40,110 bases of DNA from Candidatus Nanopelagicales bacterium (GCA_017882705.1 JADGOZ010000081.1:1-40110), one strand, 5' to 3'. Shown: positions 27,609 through 37,610, counted from the stretch's first letter. The notes: a model not told the origin generated them from the letters alone. Translations and numbers: made by a program.

Positions 27609-29699
27609 ATGACCGCCCAGCCCGTCACCGCCCGTAGCGCCAAGACCACGGGCGGTTACTCGGCCAAGCACCTGTCGGTGCTCGAGGGTCTCGACGCCGT
27701 CCGCAAGCGCCCCGGCATGTACATCGGGTCGACCGACGGCCGCGGCCTCATGCACTGCCTGTGGGAGATCATCGACAACTCCGTCGACGAGGCGCTGGCG
27801 GGGCACTGCCACCGCATCGACGTCGTGCTCCATGCCGACGGGTCGGTCGAGGTGCGCGACGACGGCCGCGGCATCCCCGTCGACGTCGAGCCCAAGACGC
27901 GGCTCACGGGTGTCGAGGTCGTCATGACCAAGCTGCACGCCGGCGGCAAGTTCGGCGGCGGGTCCTACACCGCCTCCGGTGGCCTGCACGGTGTCGGAGC
28001 GTCCGTGGTCAACGCGCTCTCGGAGCGCCTCGACATCGAGGTCGACCGCGACGGCAAGATCCACACGATGTCGTTCCAGCGCGGCATCCCCGGGCTGTTC
28101 GACGGCGACGGCCCCGACGCCGCGTTCTCGAAGAAGTCGGGCCTCGTCGTCGCCGGGCGCGCCAAGAAGGGCGTCACCGGCACCCGGACGCGCTACTGGG
28201 CGGACCGGCAGATCTTCGTCAAGGACGCCGAGTTCGACGTCGAGGCGCTGCGCGCCCGCGCCCGCCAGACGGCGTTCCTCGTGCCCGGCCTGGCCATCGA
28301 GATCCGCGACGAGCGCGGCGAGGAGGTGTCCGTCGAGACCTACCTCTACAAGGGCGGCATCACCGAGTACGTCGAGTTCCTCAGCAAGGACGAGGCGGTC
28401 ACCGGTGTCCTCCGTCTCAAGGGCTCCGGCCACTTCAAGGAGACGGTCCCGGTCCTCGACGGCAAGGGCCACATGGTGTCCCAGGAGGTCGAGCGCGAGC
28501 TCGGCGTCGACGTGGCGCTGCGCTGGGGCACCGGCTACGACACCGACCTGCGCAGCTACGTCAACATCATCGCGACGCCCAAGGGCGGCACCCACGTCCA
28601 GGGCTTCGAGCGCGCGCTGGTGAAGACCGTGAACGAGCAGCTGCGCGCGCAGAAGTCGCTCAAGGTCAGCGAGGACAACGTCCTCAAGGACGACATCGTC
28701 GAAGGCCTCACGGCCATCGTGACCGTGCGCCTGTCGGAGCCGCAGTTCGAGGGCCAGACCAAGGAGGTGCTCGGCACTCCGGCGGCCACGAGGATCGTGG
28801 CCAACGTCGTGTCCAAGGAGCTCGCGGCGTGGATCACCTCGCCGCCGCGCGGAGACAAGCTCGTGGTGAAGGCGGTGCTCGACAAGGTCGCCAGCGCCGC
28901 GCGCACGCGCATCGCCGCGCGGACGCACCGCGACGTGCAGCGGCGCAAGAACGCGCTCGAGTCCTCGGCGCTGCCGGCCAAGCTGGCCGACTGCCGCAGC
29001 GACGACGTCGCGCGCAGCGAACTGTTCATCGTGGAGGGCGACAGCGCGCTCGGCACGGCGAAGCTCGCGCGCAACGCCGAGCACCAGGCGCTGCTGCCGA
29101 TCCGCGGCAAGATCCTCAACACGCAGAAGGCGTCCGTCGCCGACATGCTCAAGAACACCGAGTGCGCCGCGATCATCCAGGTGATCGGCGCAGGCTCGGG
29201 GCGCACGTTCGACCTCGAGCAGGCGCGCTACGGCAAGATCATCCTGATGTCCGACGCCGACGTCGACGGTGCGCACATCCGCTGCCTGCTGCTCACCCTC
29301 GTGCACCGCTACATGAAACCGCTGCTCGAGGACGGCCGGGTCTACGCCGCGGTGCCGCCGCTGCACCGCTTCGAGATCACCAACCCGGGCACCAAGAAGA
29401 ACGACATCGTCTACACCTACAGCGAGGACGAGTACCGCCGCGTGCTGGCCGACCTCACCACCAAGGGCCGGTCCTTCAAGACCCCGCAGCGCTACAAGGG
29501 TCTCGGCGAGATGGACGCCTCACAGCTGCGCGAGACCACGATGGACCCTGCTACTCGCACCCTGCGGCGCATCACGATGGGCGAGATCGACGACGCGCTG
29601 GCCGTCTTCGACCTGCTGATGGGCAGCGACGTAGCCCCCCGCAAGGAGTTCATCGTCGACGGGGCCGCCGGCCTCGACCGCACCAGGATCGACGCCTGA
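27609..29699 (+). CDS. parE: DNA topoisomerase IV subunit B (type IIA, ParE/GyrB)
   Basis: The 696-residue ATPase subunit has a GHKL domain with EIIDNSVDEALAG, RDDGRGIPVD and GGLHGVGASVVNAL. The transducer domain follows, with QTK-like segment FEGQTKEVLG, then the TOPRIM domain with EGDSALG (about 475), PIRGKILN and DADVDGAHI (about 548), and the C-terminal PQRYKGLGEMD. It is shorter than classical GyrB with the large insert and fits actinobacterial ParE. With the subunit A at 34567-37056 it forms the A2B2 enzyme that decatenates chromosomes. The ATG at 27609 is used. The gene is monocistronic. I chose ParE over GyrB because gyrB normally sits near dnaA-recF. Confidence 0.9.
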   Translation: MTAQPVTARSAKTTGGYSAKHLSVLEGLDAVRKRPGMYIGSTDGRGLMHCLWEIIDNSVDEALAGHCHRIDVVLHADGSVEVRDDGRGIPVDVEPKTRLTGVEVVMTKLHAGGKFGGGSYTASGGLHGVGASVVNALSERLDIEVDRDGKIHTMSFQRGIPGLFDGDGPDAAFSKKSGLVVAGRAKKGVTGTRTRYWADRQIFVKDAEFDVEALRARARQTAFLVPGLAIEIRDERGEEVSVETYLYKGGITEYVEFLSKDEAVTGVLRLKGSGHFKETVPVLDGKGHMVSQEVERELGVDVALRWGTGYDTDLRSYVNIIATPKGGTHVQGFERALVKTVNEQLRAQKSLKVSEDNVLKDDIVEGLTAIVTVRLSEPQFEGQTKEVLGTPAATRIVANVVSKELAAWITSPPRGDKLVVKAVLDKVASAARTRIAARTHRDVQRRKNALESSALPAKLADCRSDDVARSELFIVEGDSALGTAKLARNAEHQALLPIRGKILNTQKASVADMLKNTECAAIIQVIGAGSGRTFDLEQARYGKIILMSDADVDGAHIRCLLLTLVHRYMKPLLEDGRVYAAVPPLHRFEITNPGTKKNDIVYTYSEDEYRRVLADLTTKGRSFKTPQRYKGLGEMDASQLRETTMDPATRTLRRITMGEIDDALAVFDLLMGSDVAPRKEFIVDGAAGLDRTRIDA

Positions 29700-29704
29700 C
29701 CCCC

Positions 29705-29778
29705 TGCGCGATCTGTCCCTTAGGGACGATCAAGAGCAGTTTCTTTCACTGTGGCGTCCACAAGTCGTGATCTTGGTG
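29705..29778. other. A/T-rich patch between convergent genes, possible mobile-element scar
   Basis: This short stretch has a base composition unlike its surroundings (for example CAGTTTCTTTCACTG). It contains a small hairpin GTCCC-TTA-GGGAC (29715-29727), and the pieces CGATCAAGAG and CGTGATCTTGG near its two ends. It may be a weak terminator plus the remnant of an insertion-sequence end. I cannot name an element. Confidence 0.35.
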
Positions 29779-29780
29779 AG

Positions 29781-30812
29781 TCAGGCGAGCATGTCGCGGA
29801 CGAGCGGGACGACCTTCGTGCCGTAGAGCTCGATGCTGCGCATCAGCAGCGGGTGCGGGAGCCGCCCCATCGAGTACTTGAGGTCGAAGCGCGCGAGCCC
29901 GAGCGCCCGGCACGTCGTCGCGATCTTGCGGGCGACGGTCTCCGGGGACCCGACGTAGAGCGAGCCCTGGGCGCCGACCTGCTGCTCGAACTGGACCCGG
30001 TTCGTCGGACCCCAGCCGCGCTCGGCGCCGATCCGGTTGTGCATGACCTCGTAGTGCGGCCAGGCCTGCTCCTTGGCCTCCTCGTCGGTGTCGGCGAGGT
30101 GGCCGGGGGAGTGCACCGCGATCGGCAGCTCGGGGCGGCCGAGCTCGCCGAGGGCTCGACGGTAGAGATCGGCGAAGGGCACGAAGCGCTCGGCGGGGCC
30201 GCCGATGATGGCGATGACGAGCGGGAAGCCGTAGCGCGCCGCGCGCACGACGGACTCCGGACTGCCGCCGACGCCGATCCACGCCTTGAGACCGTGCGCG
30301 GTCGTGGGGTAGACGCGCTGGTCGGTGAGCGGCTCGCGGGTGCGACCCGACCAGGTCACGGGCTGCTCCGGGAGCAGCGCGGCGAACAGGTCGAGCTTGT
30401 CGGTGAAGAGCTCCTCGTACTGCGCGAGGTCGAAGCCGAAGAGCGGGAACGACTCGACGAACGACCCGCGCCCGAGGATCACCTCGGCACGTCCGTTCGA
30501 GACCGCGTCGAGCGTCGCGAATCGCTGGAACACCCGGATCGGGTCGTCGCTGGACAGCACCGTGACGGCGGAGCCCAGGTTGATCCGCTCCGTTCGGGCC
30601 GCGATCGCCGCGAGGACGACGTCCGGCGTGGATACGGCGAAGTCCTGACGGTGGTGCTCGCCGACCCCGATGACGTCGACGCCGACGTGGTCGGCCAGCA
30701 CGCCCTGCTCGACGACGTCGCGGATCACCTGGGGCTGTGCGACGTCGATGCCGTCGGGACCGACCGTGACGTCGCCGAAGGTGTCGAGGCCGAACGCGAC
30801 GGCGTCGGTCAT
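29781..30812 (-). CDS. LLM-class flavin-dependent oxidoreductase
   Basis: The 343-residue protein is a luciferase-like TIM barrel. Features are FGLDTFGDV at the N-terminus, DVIGVGEHH, INLGSAVTVLSSDDPIRVFQRFATLDAVSNGRAEVILGRGS (strands 3-4), WIGVGGSPESVVRAARYG (phosphate-binding of FMN/F420) and GSPETVARKI. These enzymes use reduced FMN or F420; actinobacterial members are often F420-dependent, which cannot be settled here. ATG 30812 is used. It converges on the topoisomerase subunit gene. The substrate is unknown. Confidence 0.9.
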   Translation of the reverse strand: MTDAVAFGLDTFGDVTVGPDGIDVAQPQVIRDVVEQGVLADHVGVDVIGVGEHHRQDFAVSTPDVVLAAIAARTERINLGSAVTVLSSDDPIRVFQRFATLDAVSNGRAEVILGRGSFVESFPLFGFDLAQYEELFTDKLDLFAALLPEQPVTWSGRTREPLTDQRVYPTTAHGLKAWIGVGGSPESVVRAARYGFPLVIAIIGGPAERFVPFADLYRRALGELGRPELPIAVHSPGHLADTDEEAKEQAWPHYEVMHNRIGAERGWGPTNRVQFEQQVGAQGSLYVGSPETVARKIATTCRALGLARFDLKYSMGRLPHPLLMRSIELYGTKVVPLVRDMLA

Positions 30813-30993
30813 GGGTGTCTCCTGTCGTGCGGGCGTGGATGCGCGGCCGGAGGTCCAGCGTGCCAGCCCAGGGCCGTCGGGTCCTCACCGGTCGCCCGCG
30901 TGGCGTCGGCGTTGCGCCCCCTCGCGCGTCGCGAACGCGTACCGTCGATCGCTCCGGGGGGGGGTGTCCGCCCTCCCGCACCGAGGGGGACCT

Positions 30994-31488
30994 GTGAGCG
31001 AGCACCGCGATCCGTGGGACAACTCGGGCGCCTACGTCGGGAACGGCTACGGCTTGGGGCACCAGCAGGTGCCCTGGGGCGTCCAGGCTCCCGCCGCGGG
31101 GGAGGACCGTCCCGCCGAGCAGCGGGCGATGCGCGATCTCGAGCTCGCGACGACGTCCGCGGACGACCGGGGGGTCGGGCGCCTGAGCCCGGGCACGACC
31201 GCCGTCGCGTTCACCGTCGCCTCCGTCGTCCTGCTCTGGGCCGTCGGCCGGGTTCCGGGCTTCGCCCTCGCGGTCGTGGCTGGCGTCCTCGCCGTGGTCT
31301 ACGGCCTGCGGTCGCGTCGGTCGGCGCGGTACACCCACGGCCGCGCCTGGTGGCTCGGCACGGTCGCCATGGCCCTCACCGCGACCAGCTTCGTCGCCTG
31401 CCTCACCCTCAACGTCCTCGCGCCGGACAAGGCGCGCGGCGGCGCCAGCTGCGCGTTCACGGGGAGCTGTCCCACCAGCGGTCGGTGA
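30994..31488 (+). CDS. Small membrane protein with cytosolic Tyr/Gly-rich tail
   Basis: The 164-residue protein has an N-terminal soluble part (about 1-65) with a Gly/Tyr/Gln-rich stretch (GAYVGNGYGLGHQQVPWG), then three membrane helices (about 68-84, 86-103 and 116-136), and a short extracytoplasmic tail with two Cys (ASCAFTGSCP) that could form a disulfide. The pattern is like DUF4190-type actinobacterial membrane proteins. GTG 30994 has GAGGGGGA just upstream. The function is unknown. It lies upstream of the ferredoxin reductase gene on the same strand with a 75-bp gap. Confidence 0.65.
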   Translation: MSEHRDPWDNSGAYVGNGYGLGHQQVPWGVQAPAAGEDRPAEQRAMRDLELATTSADDRGVGRLSPGTTAVAFTVASVVLLWAVGRVPGFALAVVAGVLAVVYGLRSRRSARYTHGRAWWLGTVAMALTATSFVACLTLNVLAPDKARGGASCAFTGSCPTSGR

Positions 31489-31563
31489 GGGCGACCACGC
31501 GGGGTGCCGCCGGAATGTGATGCGCGCCCCTTGCGGCCCGTCGGCGAGCACCAGGGGCGGCCC

Positions 31564-32916
31564 GTGTGGTCGGATGCCCCCGTGACGAAGCGGATCGCTG
31601 TGGTCGGCGCGGGGCCCTCGGGCCTCTACGCCGCAGACGCCCTGTCCAGTGCCGGCGCGGACGTCGACGTCCTCGACCGGCTCCCCGTGCCGTTCGGGCT
31701 CGTGCGCTACGGCGTCGCCCCGGACCACCACTCCATCCGCAGCGTGCGGGACACGCTGCAGAAGGTGCTGGAGAAGCCCGGCGTGCGTCTGCTCGCAGGT
31801 GTCGAGGTGGGTCGTGACGTGACCGTGGACGAGCTCGTCGCTGCCTATGACGCCGTCGTGCTCACGTACGGCGCCTCGCGCGACCGTCGCCTGGACGTGC
31901 CGGGCGAGGAGCTCGCCGGCAGTGTGGCGGCCACCGACTTCGTGGCCTGGTACTGCGGTCATCCCGACGCCGACCGCGAGGGGATGGAGAGCGCGCTCGC
32001 CGCGGCTCGCTCCGTCGTGGTCGTCGGTGTGGGCAACGTCGCGGTCGACGTGACCCGCGTGCTGACCGCGCCGCTCGGGCGGCTGCAGGCCACCGACATG
32101 CCCCAGCACGTCCTCGACGCACTGAGCCGGTCGTCGATCAACGACGTCCACGTGCTGGGGCGCCGCGGCCCGGCCCAGGCGACGTGGACCACGAAGGAGC
32201 TCAAGGAGCTCGCCGAGCTCGATGGTGTCGACGTCGTCCTCGAGGACGTCCACGACCTCGATCTCGAGCCGGTGAGTGCCGCGCTCGTGGAGAGCGACCG
32301 GGTCGTGGCGCGCAACGTCGAGGTCATCAGGAGCTGGGCGGAGCACGAGCTCGACGGCACCCACCGGCACATCCACCTGCACTTCCACGCGCGGCCCGTC
32401 GAGCTCCGCGGCACCGACCGGGTGAGCACGGTCGTCGTCGAGCGGACCACGGTCGACGAGGCCGGGGCCCACGGCACGGGCGAGACCTACGAGGTCGGGG
32501 CGCAGCTCGTCATCCGCTCGGTCGGCTATCGCGGGGTGGGGCTCGAGGGCGCGCCGTTCGACGACCGCCGCAACGTCATCCCCAACGTCGAGGGTCGGGT
32601 GGTCGAGGCCGACGGCAGCGTCGTACCCGGCCTGTACGTCGCCGGGTGGATCAAGCGCGGTCCCACGGGGATCATCGGCACGAACAAGAAGGACGCCGCC
32701 GCGACGGTCGCCTCGCTCCTCGCGGACCTCGGCGATGTCGAGGGCAACGGCGGCGACGGCATCGTCGCGCTGCTCGCCGAGCGCGGGGTCGACGTCGTCA
32801 CCTTCGACGGCTGGAAGTCGATCGACGCCGCCGAGCGCGCCCTCGGGTCGTCGCAGGGCCGAGAGCGCACCACGATCCACGACCGCGACGCCCTGATGGC
32901 CGCATCCCGCGGCTGA
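31564..32916 (+). CDS. fprA: FprA-type ferredoxin/adrenodoxin-NADP+ reductase
   Basis: The 450-residue FAD protein is of the adrenodoxin-reductase type and passes electrons between NADPH and ferredoxins, often for cytochrome P450. The FAD motif GAGPSGLYAA is at about 15-24. Then come PFGLVRYGVAPDH, the NADP-binding VVGVGNVAVDVTRVL, VLGRRGPAQATWT, IRSVGY and the C-terminal GLYVAGWIKRGPTGIIGTNK. Length agrees with Mycobacterium FprA (about 456). GTG 31564 is preferred because AGGGG lies six bases upstream; GTG 31582 is a good alternative. No ferredoxin or P450 gene is adjacent. Confidence 0.88.
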   Translation: MWSDAPVTKRIAVVGAGPSGLYAADALSSAGADVDVLDRLPVPFGLVRYGVAPDHHSIRSVRDTLQKVLEKPGVRLLAGVEVGRDVTVDELVAAYDAVVLTYGASRDRRLDVPGEELAGSVAATDFVAWYCGHPDADREGMESALAAARSVVVVGVGNVAVDVTRVLTAPLGRLQATDMPQHVLDALSRSSINDVHVLGRRGPAQATWTTKELKELAELDGVDVVLEDVHDLDLEPVSAALVESDRVVARNVEVIRSWAEHELDGTHRHIHLHFHARPVELRGTDRVSTVVVERTTVDEAGAHGTGETYEVGAQLVIRSVGYRGVGLEGAPFDDRRNVIPNVEGRVVEADGSVVPGLYVAGWIKRGPTGIIGTNKKDAAATVASLLADLGDVEGNGGDGIVALLAERGVDVVTFDGWKSIDAAERALGSSQGRERTTIHDRDALMAASRG

Positions 32917-33003
32917 CCCGTCCACAGCCCCGGAGCGATGTCACTGGTGGCATGGCTGCTTCCCGGGTCGGGAAACGACCACTGGACCAGTTACGTCGGG
33001 GTC

Positions 33004-33519
33004 TCAGACGTCGCGGGGGCTGATGCTTCCGGTGTGCACGTCGTAGACGGCGCCGGCCACGACGAGGTCCTGCGGGAGCAGGGGGTAGCTGCGGATCCGT
33101 CGGACGTCGTAGGCGAGCGCCGCCTCCTGGTCGGGCACGGTGCGGAACTCGACGGAGTTCGTGTCGACGCCGTACTGCTCGAGGATCGACGCGTGGATCT
33201 CCTCCTCGGTGGCGCTGGCCATCTTGCAGTGCGTGTGCGGCATGACGAGCACGCGTGTCACGTCGAGCAGGTAGGCCGCGAGGACCAGGGTTCGCAGGAC
33301 GTCGTCGGTCACGCGGGCACCGGCGTTGCGCAGGATCTTGACGTCGCCCTGCTCCATGCCGAGCAGCTGCAGCGGCTCGATGCGGCTGTCCATGCAGGTG
33401 ACCAGGGCCAGGCCCTTCGCCGCGCGACCGGACAGACCGGTGCCGGGGAAGCGCGCGGCGTAGGCCGCGTTGCCCTCGAGGACGTCGCTGAAGATCTCGG
33501 TCGGGAAGTCGGAGGTCAC
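33004..33519 (-). CDS. Beta-class carbonic anhydrase
   Basis: The 171-residue protein interconverts CO2 and bicarbonate. Zinc ligands are C42 (TCMDSR), H95 and C98 (MPHTHCKM), with the Asp/Arg dyad D44 and R46. The small size and the sequence order match the short beta-CAs such as Mycobacterium Rv1284. It starts with GTG 33519 and is close to but convergent with fprA. The intergenic gap to fprA (32917-33003) holds a small hairpin (TTCCC-GGGTC-GGGAA). Confidence 0.9.
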   Translation of the reverse strand: MTSDFPTEIFSDVLEGNAAYAARFPGTGLSGRAAKGLALVTCMDSRIEPLQLLGMEQGDVKILRNAGARVTDDVLRTLVLAAYLLDVTRVLVMPHTHCKMASATEEEIHASILEQYGVDTNSVEFRTVPDQEAALAYDVRRIRSYPLLPQDLVVAGAVYDVHTGSISPRDV

Positions 33520-33571
33520 GCGGCGACGCTAGCGAACCGGTGTCCCGCCGGGACGACGGGACACCCGTCGA

Positions 33572-34570
33572 TCACGCCCAGCGAGGCGCAGGGACCACGG
33601 GGCCGGCCACCCAGACGTGGGCGTCGACGGCCTTCTTGCCGCAGGACTCCGGCTTCGGGTCGGGCAGCGTCTCGCGCACGACCGACACGTGCCAGGCGCG
33701 TCCGTCACGGTGGCGCACCTCGACCTCCGCGACGCCGTCGTCGCCGCTCCAGCGCAGGCCTGCGGGAACGACCCGGCCGTCGACGCGCCGGAGGGCGTCG
33801 AGGTCGTCGAGCGCCGCGATCCCCTCGGCCGCACGGGTCGCCGTCTCCGCGGACTGAGCCGGCTGCGCGAGCGACGTACGGCCGCGGTGGTGGTCGACCG
33901 GACCGAGGTCGCCGACCGCGGCCGCGTCGAGCACGGCTCGAGCGGACTGCGGGTCGAGCCGACCGAACGCGTGCCCGGAGGGCAGCAGCAACGCCGTGGG
34001 TGCGAACCGGTGCCCGCCGAGGTGGCTCACCTCGAGGACGCGGGAGGAGTACTCCGGGTCCGCAGCAAGGCTCTCCGCGACAGGGCGCCCTTCCAGCGCG
34101 CAGCAGACGTCGCGCCTGCTGTTGGTGCACAGGAGGAGGAGCGGCTCGTCCGACCGCTCGCCCCACGGCGGGAGCTCGCCGTGCGACGCGGCGGCCAGGA
34201 CCTCGGTGAGGTCCGGGCGCAGCAGCTCGGAGTCGTCGAGCGCCCCGGCACGCATCCGCACGCCGCCGGGGGCGACGTGGGCGAACCAGAATCGACGCCC
34301 GTCGGAGGCGGCGTGCGCGTCGGCGTGGCGGCCGACGCGACGGGCCAGGGCGACGGTGGTGCCCGAGTCCTTCGGCAGATCCCCGAACGCGGCGCGGACC
34401 GGCTCGGGCAGGTGCGACTCGGTGAGCGCGGAGAAGCCGTAGGGACCGGACTGCTCGAGCACGAGCCACGCCCGGGCCCGCGGGGCGCTGCCGGCGAGCG
34501 GCTCGTCCGCCCTGCGGGACAGGACCGAGCAGCGCGTGACGTCGGCGGGGGAGGTCTCGGGGGCTGTCAC
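33572..34570 (-). CDS. Sucrase/ferredoxin-like family protein
   Basis: The 332-residue protein has the family's thioredoxin-like ferredoxin landmarks: [22 protein letters not shown] with a Cys pair, [17 protein letters not shown], and a C-terminal variable domain. Family members are annotated as sucrose-cleaving but are more likely [2Fe-2S] or thioredoxin-fold proteins; the true function is unknown. Its GTG overlaps the topoisomerase A stop (GTGA), so it is co-translated with that gene. Cys also occurs near the N-terminus (VTRCSVL). The protein is probably cytosolic. Confidence 0.82.
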   Translation of the reverse strand: MTAPETSPADVTRCSVLSRRADEPLAGSAPRARAWLVLEQSGPYGFSALTESHLPEPVRAAFGDLPKDSGTTVALARRVGRHADAHAASDGRRFWFAHVAPGGVRMRAGALDDSELLRPDLTEVLAAASHGELPPWGERSDEPLLLLCTNSRRDVCCALEGRPVAESLAADPEYSSRVLEVSHLGGHRFAPTALLLPSGHAFGRLDPQSARAVLDAAAVGDLGPVDHHRGRTSLAQPAQSAETATRAAEGIAALDDLDALRRVDGRVVPAGLRWSGDDGVAEVEVRHRDGRAWHVSVVRETLPDPKPESCGKKAVDAHVWVAGPVVPAPRWA

Positions 34571-37056
34571 TCCGCGGGCCCGATGACCGGCGACCCGCTG
34601 CGCGGCCCGCCCGGGACGATCGGTCCGCCGACGGCGGCGATCGGCTTCGACGTCGGCAGCCCGGAGCCGTCACGCCGGGGGTCGATCGGGGGCAGCGGTG
34701 CCGGTGCCCCCTGCGGGGTGGCGGCCCGCGCAGGACCGGGGCCGACCCAGGCGACGAGCACGGTGTCCTCGCCCTTGAGGAAGCGCTGGGCCCTGACGCC
34801 GCCGGTGGCGCGCCCCTTGCCCGGGTACTCCGCGAACGGCGTGACCTTCACCGTGGCGCCCGACGTCCCGGGCAGGGCACCGCTCGTGCCCGCGGCCGTG
34901 ACGACGAGGCAGTCGCGGTCGGCGTCGACCGCGCCGAAGTACACGACCCGCTGCCCGTCCGAGAGCCGCACCCCAGCCATGCCGCCCGCCGGGCGCCCCT
35001 GCGGGCGCACCGCCGACGCCGGGAAGTGCAGGAGCTGCGCGTCGCTCGTGACGAAGACGAGGGTCTCGTCCCCGGTCGTGAGCTCGACGGCACCGACGAC
35101 GCGGTCGCGGTCCTCGAGCCGGATGACCGTCCACGAGTCGGCCGACGACGGGACGTCCGGGGAGACGCGCTTGACCACGCCGTCGGCCGTGCCCAGCGCC
35201 AGTCCGGGTCCGTCGGCGGCGAGCGAGCACAACCCCACCGGCTGCTCACCCTTCTCCAGCTCGACGAGCGCAGCCAGGGGTACGCCGCCGGCCAGCGATG
35301 GAGCGCCGTGGGTCGGCGGCAGCGTCGGCAGCTCCAGGACCGGCACCCGCACGACGCGTCCGGTGCTCGTGACGAGACCGACCTGCCCTCGGGCGCTCCC
35401 GCGCACCGCCGACACGACGACGTCGTGCGGCCCGCGCTCGCCGTCGGCGGGAAGGTCGCGGTCGTCGCCGGTGCGTGCGAGCAGGCCGGTGCTCGACAGC
35501 AGCACGACGCACGGGTCGTCGGCCACCTCGAGCGGTACGGCGCTGCGCGTCGCGACACCCGCAGCCGACTCGAGCAGGACGGTGCGGCGCGGCGTGCCGT
35601 GGTCCTTCGCGACCGCGGCGAGCTCGTCGCCGACGACGCGGCGCAGGCGCTTGTCGTCGTCGAGGATCTCGGTGAGCTCGGCGATGCGCGCGTGCAGCTC
35701 GTCGCGCTCGGTCTCGAGCTCGAGGCGGCTGAACTTCGTGAGCCGCCGCAGCGGCATCTCGAGGATGTAGGTCGCCTGGATCTCGGACAGGTCGAAGACC
35801 TGCATGAGGCGTGTCTTCGCGGTCGCGGTGTCGTCGCTCGAGCGGATGAGGGCGATGACGTCGTCGATGTCGATGATCGCGACGAGGAGGCCGTCGACGA
35901 GGTGGAGCCTCTCCTCGGCGCGGCGACGGCGGTACGACGTACGCCGTCGGACGACGTCGAGGCGGTGCTCGACGAAGACCTCGAGCATCTCGCGCAGGCC
36001 GAGCGTGCGCGGCTGTCCGTCGACGAGCGCGACGGCATTGATGGCGAACGAGTCCTCCATCGGCGTCAGCGCATAGAGCTGCTCGAGCACGGCCTCGGGG
36101 TGGAAGCCGTTCTTGATCTCGATGACGAGGCGCTGCCCGGACTCCATGTCGGAGAAGTCGTCGACGGCGGCGATGCCGGCCAGCTTCTTGGCGTCGACCG
36201 CCTCCTTGATCTTGGCGATCACCTTCTCCGGGCCCACGTTGTAGGGGAGCTCGGTGACGACGATGCCCTTGCGGCGCGCGGTGACGCTCTCGACGTGCGC
36301 CGTCGCGCGGATGCGGAACGAGCCGCGGCCGGTCTCGTAGGCCTCGCGGATGCCGTCGAGCCCGATGATCTTCCCGCCGCCGGGCAGATCAGGGCCAGGC
36401 ACGAAGCCCATCAGGTCGTCGAGCGTCGCTCTCGGGTGCGTCAGCAGGTGGCGCGCGGCAGCGACGACCTCGACGAGGTTGTGCGGAGCCACGTTGGTGG
36501 CCATGCCGACGGCGATGCCGGCGGCGCCGTTGACGAGCAGGTTGGGGTAGGCGGCCGGGAGGACGACCGGCTCCTGCTCGCGGCCGTCGTAGTTCGGGTT
36601 GAAGTCGACGACGTCCTCGTCGAGCGAGGTGGTCATGAGCAGGGCGCTGGAGGCGAGCCGGCACTCGGTGTAGCGCATCGCGGCGGGGCCGTCGTCGAGG
36701 GAGCCGAAGTTGCCGTGACCGTCGACGAGCGGGAGGCGCAGGGAGAACGGCTGGGCCATGCGCACGAGCGCGTCGTAGATCGCGCCGTCGCCGTGCGGGT
36801 GCAGCTTGCCCATCACGTCGCCGACGACGCGCGCGCTCTTGACGTGGCCGCGGTCGGGTCGCAGGCCCATCTCGGCCATCTGGAACAGGATGCGGCGCTG
36901 CACCGGCTTCAAGCCGTCGCGGGCGTCGGGCAGGGCGCGCGAGTAGATGACGGAGTAGGCGTACTCGAGGAACGAGCCGCGCATCTCCTCGCCGACGTCG
37001 ATGTCGACGATCTTCTCCGGGACCGGAGGTGGGGGTGGCGTGGTGCTGCGGGCCAT
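34567..37056 (-). CDS. parC: DNA topoisomerase IV subunit A (type IIA, ParC/GyrA)
   Basis: The 829-residue breakage-reunion subunit has the winged-helix region with [21 protein letters not shown], catalytic Tyr Y129 (AAMRYTEC), a tower and coiled-coil gate (about 360-470), and a beta-pinwheel C-terminal domain (about 500-790) with repeated 'VRRVP / VVKRV' strands. At the quinolone-determining position the motif is [10 protein letters not shown]: Gly91 at the place of GyrA Ser83 and Asp95 at Asp87. No canonical GyrA box was found, which agrees with ParC. It pairs with parE, 5 kb away on the other strand. It is the upstream member of an overlap with the sucrase/ferredoxin-like gene. Confidence 0.9.
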   Translation of the reverse strand: MARSTTPPPPPVPEKIVDIDVGEEMRGSFLEYAYSVIYSRALPDARDGLKPVQRRILFQMAEMGLRPDRGHVKSARVVGDVMGKLHPHGDGAIYDALVRMAQPFSLRLPLVDGHGNFGSLDDGPAAMRYTECRLASSALLMTTSLDEDVVDFNPNYDGREQEPVVLPAAYPNLLVNGAAGIAVGMATNVAPHNLVEVVAAARHLLTHPRATLDDLMGFVPGPDLPGGGKIIGLDGIREAYETGRGSFRIRATAHVESVTARRKGIVVTELPYNVGPEKVIAKIKEAVDAKKLAGIAAVDDFSDMESGQRLVIEIKNGFHPEAVLEQLYALTPMEDSFAINAVALVDGQPRTLGLREMLEVFVEHRLDVVRRRTSYRRRRAEERLHLVDGLLVAIIDIDDVIALIRSSDDTATAKTRLMQVFDLSEIQATYILEMPLRRLTKFSRLELETERDELHARIAELTEILDDDKRLRRVVGDELAAVAKDHGTPRRTVLLESAAGVATRSAVPLEVADDPCVVLLSSTGLLARTGDDRDLPADGERGPHDVVVSAVRGSARGQVGLVTSTGRVVRVPVLELPTLPPTHGAPSLAGGVPLAALVELEKGEQPVGLCSLAADGPGLALGTADGVVKRVSPDVPSSADSWTVIRLEDRDRVVGAVELTTGDETLVFVTSDAQLLHFPASAVRPQGRPAGGMAGVRLSDGQRVVYFGAVDADRDCLVVTAAGTSGALPGTSGATVKVTPFAEYPGKGRATGGVRAQRFLKGEDTVLVAWVGPGPARAATPQGAPAPLPPIDPRRDGSGLPTSKPIAAVGGPIVPGGPRSGSPVIGPAE

Positions 37057-37108
37057 GCGGGGTCGCGTGCTCCTGGATCAGGGCGCCGCCGGGAGCGGCG
37101 CGAGTGGG

Positions 37109-37525
37109 TCAGCGGACGGTGGGGATCCGGGTGTCGCGGGCCACGGCCGCGAGGATCAGCGTCATGAAGCCGAGCACGGCGGCGCCGTAGGCGCCGAACT
37201 GGATCTGGGTCATCGGCGCTCCGCCGCTCCCGGTCGAGATCGCGTTGCTCAGGATCCAGATGGTCGGGAAGGCCACCGAGAGCAGCCCCCCGACGATGAT
37301 GAGGGTGCGGGAGTTGAACAGCGAGCCGAAGACGATCACCGCTGCGGCGAGCGTGACGGCGAGGCCGAGCGAGGTGCTCCAGGTCACGCCGTCGTTCTTC
37401 CCCGGGCTCAGCATCGTGCGCAGCGCCAGGTGCCAGGCGTCGACCGAGCGGACCCAGGGCAACCAGGCGCACGCGGCCACGGCGAGGCCCAGGAGGAAGG
37501 CGACCAGCCGCGCGAACGTCGTCAT
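37109..37525 (-). CDS. Four-helix membrane protein
   Basis: The 138-residue protein has four hydrophobic segments (about 4-23, 52-68, 73-93 and 107-128) and a short polar tail. The loop after helix 1 contains WVRSVDAWHL, a pattern like small actinobacterial membrane proteins encoded beside topoisomerase genes. It starts at ATG 37525 and ends 52 bp before parC starts, on the same strand, so co-transcription is likely. The function is unknown. Confidence 0.7.
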   Translation of the reverse strand: MTTFARLVAFLLGLAVAACAWLPWVRSVDAWHLALRTMLSPGKNDGVTWSTSLGLAVTLAAAVIVFGSLFNSRTLIIVGGLLSVAFPTIWILSNAISTGSGGAPMTQIQFGAYGAAVLGFMTLILAAVARDTRIPTVR

Positions 37526-37575
37526 GGGCCCCACTCTGCCATTCGGGGCCGTCGAGCCGTGGCACCCCTCCGGCC

Positions 37576-37610
37576 CCGGGACCCGTGTCGGCCGACGCCC
37601 CGGATCCCGG
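37576..37610 (-). terminator. Hairpin directly after psuK
   Basis: CCGGGACCC (37576-37584) pairs with GGATCCCGG (37602-37610) with one mismatch; the loop contains the palindrome GTCGGCCGAC. It abuts the psuK stop codon on the minus strand and would end the psuG-psuK transcript. Confidence 0.45.

Noticed and set aside
29746..32925. Minus-strand open frame of 1059 codons
   Set aside because: It is antisense to fprA and the membrane protein and out of frame with the flavin oxidoreductase. It is an artefact of high G/C content.
35026..37167. Plus-strand open frame of 713 codons
   Set aside because: It lies antisense to the clearly recognisable topoisomerase IV subunit A gene.
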